Assembly: GCF_003951315.1 (NCBI RefSeq)
Contig: NZ_QLJH01000011.1
Coordinates: 1 to 64,000, forward strand
Length of the DNA: 64,000 nucleotides
Direction: 5' to 3'
Origin: Sphingomonas sp. S-NIH.Pt15_0812
GTDB taxonomy: Bacteria > Pseudomonadota > Alphaproteobacteria > Sphingomonadales > Sphingomonadaceae
Under the pieces are notes generated by a model, which saw only the letters and a program-made list of their open reading frames with translations, did not search any database and was not told where the DNA came from. The position numbers and the translations under genes are program-made. Of this stretch, positions 58,661-64,000 are shown in pieces. Position 1 is the stretch's first letter. Every line of letters begins with the position of its first letter.

Positions 58661-60760
58661 ATGAGCGATACGCAGCATCGACATGCCGGCCTGACCGTCG
58701 ATCCGGCCCTGGCGACGTTCCTGGAAGACCGGGCGCTGCGGGGCACCGGGATCGCCCCGGCGGCATTCTGGTCCGGTTTCGCGGCGATCCTGGCCCGCTT
58801 CGCGCCGGAAAATGCGGCGCTGCTCGCCGGGCGCGATCGGATGCAGGCGGCGCTGGACGATTGGCATCGCCGCCATGCCGGCGCGCCGGTCGACCAGGCC
58901 GCCTATCAGGCGTTCCTGCGGGACATCGGCTATCTGGTCGACGCGCCCGCGCCGTTCACGATCGACCCGCAGGGCGTCGATGCGGAAGTGGCGCGGCTCG
59001 CCGGGCCGCAACTGGTCGTGCCGATCCTCAACGCCCGCTTCCTGCTCAACGCCGCCAATGCGCGCTGGGGCAGCCTGTACGATGCGTTGTACGGCAGCGA
59101 TGCGATCGCACCGGTCGTGGCGGGCGGCGGCTATGATGCCGGTCGCGGCGCGCAGGTGATCGGCTGGGCCAAGGCGTTTCTCGACGCGGCGGTGCCGTTG
59201 GCGGAGGGGACATGGGCGGACTGGACCGGTGACACGCCCCGGCTGGCGGATGCGGCGCAACTGGTCGGCCGGGCCGGCGACCATTGGCTGCTGCGCCACC
59301 ATGGCCTGCACATCGAACTGGTCATCGACCGCGATCACCCGATCGGCCGCGACGATCCGGCGGGGTTGGCCGATATCCTGCTCGAATCGGCGCTGACCAC
59401 GATCTGCGACCTGGAGGATTCGGTCGCGGCGGTCGATGCGGCGGACAAGGTGCAGGCCTATGCCAATTGGCTGGGCCTGATGCGCGGCGACCTGTCCGAA
59501 ACGTTCGAGAAGCAGGGGCGGCGGCTCGCGCGCGATCTCGCACCCGATCGGGCCTATCGGGGACTGGACGGCCGTCCCTTCACGCTGAAGGGCCGCAGCC
59601 TGTTGTTCGTCCGCAATGTCGGCCATCTGATGACCACCCCGGCAGTGCGGATGGCCGATGGCCGGGACGCGCCGGAGGGGATCGTCGATGCGATCGTCAC
59701 CAGCCTGATCGCACTCCACGATCGCAACGGCGCGCGCGCGAACAGTCGCGCCGGGTCGATCTATATCGTCAAGCCCAAGATGCACGGTCCGGCCGAGGCG
59801 GCGTTCAGCGACCGGCTGTTCGATGCGGTCGAGGATCTGCTGGGGCTGGAGCGCCACACGATCAAGATCGGCCTGATGGACGAGGAGCGGCGCACCTCCG
59901 CCAATTTGGCCGCGTGCATCCATGCGGTGCGGCATCGGATCGTCTTCATCAACACCGGCTTTCTGGACCGGACCGGCGACGAGATCCACACCGCCATGCA
60001 GGCCGGCCCGATGATCCGGAAGGGCGCGATGAAGGCGGCCGACTGGATCGCCGCCTATGAGGATCGCAACGTGCAGATCGGGCTGGCCTGCGGCTTCGCC
60101 GGGCGGGCGCAGATCGGCAAGGGCATGTGGGCCGCCCCCGACCGGATGGCCGAGATGCTCGACCAGAAGATCGCGCATCCTCGTGCCGGGGCGACCACCG
60201 CCTGGGTGCCGAGCCCGACCGCCGCGACCCTGCACGCGACGCATTACCACCGGGTCGATGTCGCCGCGCGCCAGGCGGAGCGGGCGGCGGAGCCGGTCGC
60301 CGCGGTCGACCGCCTGCTGGCCCCGCCGGTCGCGATCCGGCCCGATTGGGACGCGGCGGCGATCGCCGAGGAACTCGATAATAATGCGCAGGGGCTGCTC
60401 GGTTATGTCGTCCGCTGGATCGATCAGGGGATCGGCTGTTCCAAGGTGCCCGACATCCATGACGTGGGGCTGATGGAGGATCGCGCGACGCTGCGTATCT
60501 CGTCGCAGCATATCGCCAATTGGCTGCTGCACGGGATCGTCACGGCGGAACAGGTCGAGGCGGCGCTGGCGCGGATGGCGGCGAAGGTCGATGCGCAGAA
60601 TGACGGCGATCCGCTCTACCAGCCGATGGCGGGGCGCGCGGCGGACAGCATCGCCTTCCAGGCGGCGCGGGCGCTGGTGTTCGAGGGATGCGCGCAGCCC
60701 AATGGCTATACCGAGCCGCTGCTCCACCGCTTCCGCGCCGAGGCCAAGGCGGCCGCCTGA
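58661..60760 (+). CDS. glcB: Malate synthase G
   Basis: A 699-residue enzyme condensing glyoxylate and acetyl-CoA to malate. ATG 58661 has AGAGGAG about seven bases upstream. Catalytic TIM-barrel motifs include [28 protein letters not shown] (Arg), [13 protein letters not shown] and [11 protein letters not shown]. It is slightly shorter than E. coli GlcB, by about 25 residues. It works in glycolate/glyoxylate use and, with aconitase, C2 assimilation. The divergent LysR gene may control it. Confidence 0.96.
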   Translation: MSDTQHRHAGLTVDPALATFLEDRALRGTGIAPAAFWSGFAAILARFAPENAALLAGRDRMQAALDDWHRRHAGAPVDQAAYQAFLRDIGYLVDAPAPFTIDPQGVDAEVARLAGPQLVVPILNARFLLNAANARWGSLYDALYGSDAIAPVVAGGGYDAGRGAQVIGWAKAFLDAAVPLAEGTWADWTGDTPRLADAAQLVGRAGDHWLLRHHGLHIELVIDRDHPIGRDDPAGLADILLESALTTICDLEDSVAAVDAADKVQAYANWLGLMRGDLSETFEKQGRRLARDLAPDRAYRGLDGRPFTLKGRSLLFVRNVGHLMTTPAVRMADGRDAPEGIVDAIVTSLIALHDRNGARANSRAGSIYIVKPKMHGPAEAAFSDRLFDAVEDLLGLERHTIKIGLMDEERRTSANLAACIHAVRHRIVFINTGFLDRTGDEIHTAMQAGPMIRKGAMKAADWIAAYEDRNVQIGLACGFAGRAQIGKGMWAAPDRMAEMLDQKIAHPRAGATTAWVPSPTAATLHATHYHRVDVAARQAERAAEPVAAVDRLLAPPVAIRPDWDAAAIAEELDNNAQGLLGYVVRWIDQGIGCSKVPDIHDVGLMEDRATLRISSQHIANWLLHGIVTAEQVEAALARMAAKVDAQNDGDPLYQPMAGRAADSIAFQAARALVFEGCAQPNGYTEPLLHRFRAEAKAAA

Positions 60761-60796
60761 CCGGGCCCGAGACGGGACCTGGCTCGTTGCCGCCGG

Positions 60797-61333
60797 ATGA
60801 TGACGCGATGGTGCATGGTGGCCGCCCTGATGCTCGGGGGATGTGCCGGATTGGGCGAGACGGAGCGGTTCGCCGCGCCGTCCCCGCCGTTCGAGCCGGC
60901 GGCGTTCTTCGCGGGCGCCAGCCATGGCGAGGCACGGCTGAAGATCCTGTTCCGCGCGCCGCAGCGGGTGACGGTGGACAGCCTCGGCCGGGTCGGGGCG
61001 GACGGCGTGCTGCTGCTCGACCAGCGCATCCGCCAGGGAGACGCGCCGGTGCGCGAGCGACGCTGGCGCATCCGCCCCGACGGACCCGGCCGCTATGTCG
61101 GGAGCCTGACCGATGCCGAGGGGCCGGTGACGGGGGAGGTGGAGGGCAACCGGCTGCACCTCCATTTTCGCACGCATGGCGGCCTGGACATGGAGCAATG
61201 GCTGTTCCTGGAACCGGGCGGACAGGTGGCGCATAACCGCATGGTAGTGCGCAAGCTAGGGCTGACCGTGGCGGTGCTGGACGAGGTCATCCGCCGGGCC
61301 CCGCCGTCCTCAGAACCGGCGGCGCACCGATAG
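60797..61333 (+). CDS. DUF3833-family lipoprotein
   Basis: A 178-residue lipoprotein: the signal peptide ends in the lipobox LGGC with Cys16 as the likely lipidated residue. DGVLLLDQRIRQGD, the RRWRIRPDGPGRYVGSLTDA strand pattern, and HNRMVVRKLGLTVAVLDEVI fit DUF3833, a lipocalin-like family of unknown role. It starts 36 bases after glcB. Its end overlaps that of the convergent TonB receptor by 24 bases, which is unusual in this window. Confidence 0.78.
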   Translation: MMTRWCMVAALMLGGCAGLGETERFAAPSPPFEPAAFFAGASHGEARLKILFRAPQRVTVDSLGRVGADGVLLLDQRIRQGDAPVRERRWRIRPDGPGRYVGSLTDAEGPVTGEVEGNRLHLHFRTHGGLDMEQWLFLEPGGQVAHNRMVVRKLGLTVAVLDEVIRRAPPSSEPAAHR

Positions 61334-63640
61334 CGCGCTGGTGCGCGGTCGCACCGGAGTATTCTGCTCGCCGAGCGCGATTGAGAAGGGGTTGCCGAAG
61401 GCGAAGCTGTTCGCCCGCGTATCGAGGATATTGTCGATCCCGAGCCGGAGCGTCCAGCGCCCGCGGGTCGCGGTGATGCTGGCGGCGGTCAGCGTCACCG
61501 CCTGGCTCTGGCGGTCGAGACCCGGATCGAAGCTCAACCGCGCATTGCCGACGAAGCTGGCGCGCGCGCCCAGGTCGATCGCCCAGCCGGCCTGTTCGAA
61601 GCCATAGGCGATCTCGCCATGCGCGCTGACATCGGGGACGACCGGCAGGCGACGATCGGGATTTTCCACCGTCACGACGCCGGAGCCGATCCGCGCCCGT
61701 TGCAGCAACAGGCCGGTGGTGATCGTCCAATGCCGGTCCGGTCGCCATCCCAGCGTCGTATCGATCCCGGTATTGTTGGCGAAGCCCGCATTGCGCGTGA
61801 TCACCAGCCCGTCGCTGCGCAGGAAGTCCGCCTGCACGTTCGACCAGCGCGTGGTGAACAGCCCCAGGTCGAGCGACAGCCCGGTGGCGGGATGCTGCCA
61901 GCGCAGCCCCAGGTCGATCGCGCGCAGCGTATCGGCGCGGTAGCGGGTCGGCTGGTCGCTCGGCCGCACCGCCGCCTGGATGCCGCCCGGCCGCAAGGCG
62001 GAAGCGATGCGCGCGAACAGCAGCAACCGATCGTTCGCCTGCCAGGCCAGCGCCGCGCTGGGACTGCCCCGCAGGGACGCGCGATCGGCGGCGGCGTCGC
62101 TCGCCACTTCGCGTCGTTCATCGGCCACGGCGGAGCGGAACAGCCGCAGGCCGAGCGTGCCGCGCAGGCTGTGGCTGATCCGGTAGGTCGCCTCGCCGAA
62201 CAGCGCCGCCTCGATCACGCTGCGGCGGAAGCGCAGGATACGGAGCGCCTCGCCGGTCGGCGCGATCAGGTCGCCCGAGGCATTGGTGTCGGCGACCAGC
62301 AGCGATGCGCCCGCCAGCCAGTCGACCCGTCCATCGGTCCGGGCGGCGCGCAATTCGGCATTGGCCACCTCGTAGCGGCGATCGTCGCGATAGGTGGCGG
62401 GCGCGGTGCCGCCGAGCAGCGTCGCGCGCGCCGAGGCGTCGTAGCGCACGTCCAGTTCCTGGCGCGCGGTGCTGACCACGCCCGTCACCTTGAACCCGGC
62501 GAGCGGGCCGGTGGCGGTCAGGCTGGCGATGCGGATATTGGTCTCCTGCGGCTCGGGCAGGCGCGCGGCGCGCGACAAGGTCCCGCGCTGCTCGACATAT
62601 TGGCTGTCGGCGATGCGCGCTCCTTGCGCCACGCCGACCAAGTCGACCGTCCAGTCGCCGGTCGGCTTCGCCCGGATCGCGATCCGCCCGCCGCTGCTCT
62701 CGCCACGGTTGACGTTCGGCCCGCGTCCCGCCTCGTCGATCCAGCCCGACTGGCCGATTCGATAGCCGACCAGCCGCACCGCCAGCCGGTCGGGCAGGAT
62801 GGGCACGTTCGCCATGACGTCCGCCGCGCCCTGCATCCCGCCATGCGCGGTCGCCCCCAGTCCCAGACGGATCGCACCGTCGACCTGGTCGAGCATCGGC
62901 TTTTCCGGCACCAACCGATAGACGCCGCCCAGGGCCCCGGTGCCGTAAAGCGGGCCCTGCGGCCCCTTCAGCAATTCGACCTGCGCCATGTCGATCAGCC
63001 GCAGATCGGGATCGGGTGCATCATAGGTCAGCCGCGCCTCGTCGAGCTGGACGCTGACGCTGGACTGGCCGAAGCCATCGAATGGGCTGTCGCCGATGCC
63101 GCGCAGGAACAGCCGGTCGCGACCCGATCCCAGATTGGTGCTCGACAGGCCGTTCAGGATCGTCGCGACCCCGCCGGCATCCGGCGCGTCGCCGATCGCC
63201 GCGAGGGTGCGGGCATCGGCGACGGAGAGGGCCAGCGCCACCCGGCTGGCAGGCTCGGGCTGTTTGGTGGCGGTGACGATGATGTCGGGACCGGGAGGGG
63301 GATCGATGCCATCGGAGGCCGGCCAGGCGGCCTTGGGACCCGCCTCGATCCGCCAGGCGCCCGGCCCTGCCGGCTTGGCGCGCAGGCCGGTGCAGCGCAG
63401 CATCCGGTGCAGCGCGGCGGCGACCGGCATCTTCCCCCTGACGCCCCGGACCCGCACCGCCGCCAGCGACCCCGGCGCGCCGATCGCCGCGCCGGATTGC
63501 TCCGCCAGCGCCTTGATCGCGGCGGACAGGGGGGCGGCGGGGATATTGATCGCGGCCGTCTGGGCACAGGCGGGGGCAGCGCATCCGGCCACCACCGCCA
63601 GGCCGACGCCGACCGCCCATGTCCCCCCGCGCCTGCGCAT
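61310..63640 (-). CDS. TonB-dependent receptor with N-terminal STN domain (FecA-like architecture)
   Basis: A 776-residue outer-membrane receptor. The signal peptide (about 1-27, ending APACAQ) is followed by an STN domain (about 28-100; IPAAPLSAAIKALAEQSGAA and AALHRMLRCTGL). The plug (about 118-235; PDIIVTATK, DRLFLRGIGDS, VELLKGPQGPLYGTGALGG) and barrel end in the terminal Phe of SVRRRF. STN domains usually signal to a FecR-type anti-sigma factor, but no fecI/fecR gene is in the window. The ligand is unknown. ATG 63640 has AGGGAC close upstream; only 67 bases separate it from the NUDIX gene. Confidence 0.92.
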   Translation of the reverse strand: MRRRGGTWAVGVGLAVVAGCAAPACAQTAAINIPAAPLSAAIKALAEQSGAAIGAPGSLAAVRVRGVRGKMPVAAALHRMLRCTGLRAKPAGPGAWRIEAGPKAAWPASDGIDPPPGPDIIVTATKQPEPASRVALALSVADARTLAAIGDAPDAGGVATILNGLSSTNLGSGRDRLFLRGIGDSPFDGFGQSSVSVQLDEARLTYDAPDPDLRLIDMAQVELLKGPQGPLYGTGALGGVYRLVPEKPMLDQVDGAIRLGLGATAHGGMQGAADVMANVPILPDRLAVRLVGYRIGQSGWIDEAGRGPNVNRGESSGGRIAIRAKPTGDWTVDLVGVAQGARIADSQYVEQRGTLSRAARLPEPQETNIRIASLTATGPLAGFKVTGVVSTARQELDVRYDASARATLLGGTAPATYRDDRRYEVANAELRAARTDGRVDWLAGASLLVADTNASGDLIAPTGEALRILRFRRSVIEAALFGEATYRISHSLRGTLGLRLFRSAVADERREVASDAAADRASLRGSPSAALAWQANDRLLLFARIASALRPGGIQAAVRPSDQPTRYRADTLRAIDLGLRWQHPATGLSLDLGLFTTRWSNVQADFLRSDGLVITRNAGFANNTGIDTTLGWRPDRHWTITTGLLLQRARIGSGVVTVENPDRRLPVVPDVSAHGEIAYGFEQAGWAIDLGARASFVGNARLSFDPGLDRQSQAVTLTAASITATRGRWTLRLGIDNILDTRANSFAFGNPFSIALGEQNTPVRPRTSALSVRRRF

Positions 63641-63707
63641 GTCCCTGGTCGTCGACCCCTTCCGAAAGCGGCATAGCCGGCTGTGCTGCACGGGGCCAGC
63701 TACCCCC

Positions 63708-64000
63708 TTAATCGAAGGCGGTCGGCAAGGTCGGATCGCGGCGATGGGCGAACATCTGCCGCAACTGTCCGGGCTGGATCCGACCGAGTGACAGATCGTC
63801 GGGCAATGCATCTTCCGCGAACCAGCCGATTTCCGATGTCTCGATCGACGGCGTCGCCGTGCCGCCGAGTAGGTCGCACAGGAAGAAGGCCTTGGCGCAG
63901 GAGAAGACCAGGGGCCCGTGACCCTGGCGCGTCCGGTCCCACAGCGCGACCAGCTTGCGCGCGCGGACCGCATAGCCGCTTTCCTCGCGCACTTCCTTCA
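63708..64000 (-). CDS. NUDIX hydrolase (5' part beyond the window)
   Basis: The C-terminal about 97 residues of a Nudix hydrolase; the gene runs off the right edge. The visible part begins KEVREESGYAVRARKL, the end of the Nudix box (REVREESGY), and continues to the natural stop. WDRTRQGHGPL and FFLCDLLGG suggest the group with an N-terminal domain before the Nudix fold. It is transcribed toward the STN receptor. Substrate unknown. Confidence 0.85.
   Translation of the reverse strand, partial: KEVREESGYAVRARKLVALWDRTRQGHGPLVFSCAKAFFLCDLLGGTATPSIETSEIGWFAEDALPDDLSLGRIQPGQLRQMFAHRRDPTLPTAFD

Overview
The window looks like chromosomal DNA of a sphingomonad (Sphingomonadales, Alphaproteobacteria). 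It is GC-rich, and nearly every gene resembles Sphingomonas-type proteins. Further support comes from the gene order tsaB-rimI-fur-plsC-miaB-phoH-ybeY-corC, the radA-cvpA pair, two large TonB-dependent receptors, and a GC-rich palindromic element with a core starting GTTCCCCGGCGAAGGCCGGGG in two gene-free spots. I see no IS element, prophage, CRISPR array, tRNA or rRNA. Composition is even throughout.

Layout. (1) 1-9.4 kb: a YfcG-type glutathione transferase. Next is a tandem TetR repressor divergent from a five-gene catabolic operon (ACAD10/11-type acyl-CoA dehydrogenase, zinc alcohol dehydrogenase, ACAD10/11-type kinase, two SDRs), then a soluble PAS-PAS chemoreceptor and TesB. (2) 9.4-16.3 kb: a divergent polysaccharide cluster, with GH9 and an alpha/beta hydrolase leftward, and an esterase, an unknown exported protein and a GH43 enzyme rightward. 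(3) 16.6-25 kb: aconitase, a transmembrane chemoreceptor and a TonB-dependent receptor. (4) 25-35 kb, leftward: a sorbosone-dehydrogenase-like protein, the RNA-maturation/housekeeping operon, a RutE-type reductase with Nfu, and a GT4 glycosyltransferase. (5) 35-39.7 kb, rightward: radA, cvpA, a U-type Fe-S scaffold, a Kef-type antiporter and a DUF423 protein. (6) 39.9-48.8 kb, leftward: sulfate activation (cysD, cysNC, cysQ), arginine succinyltransferase genes (M20 hydrolase, astA, astB), a DUF481 outer-membrane protein and rppH. (7) 48.8-53.6 kb: an HSL esterase, a histone-deacetylase-family protein and valS. (8) 53.7-57.7 kb: a MarR regulator divergent from the homogentisate operon hppD-hmgA-maiA-Rieske. 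(9) 57.7-64 kb: LysR, malate synthase G, a DUF3833 lipoprotein, an STN-containing TonB-dependent receptor and a truncated NUDIX gene.

How the genes work together. Tyrosine is degraded through homogentisate, arginine through succinylarginine, and plant polysaccharide by secreted GH9/GH43/esterase enzymes. Carbon from these routes, and C2 units through malate synthase, enters the TCA cycle, to which aconitase belongs. The most interesting locus is the operon at 2.36-7.36 kb. Its dehydrogenase and kinase look like the two halves of the mitochondrial/peroxisomal ACAD10/11 proteins, which suggests a phosphorylation-elimination route for 4-hydroxyacyl-CoAs. Nothing in the window is a clear-cut new defence or mobile system.
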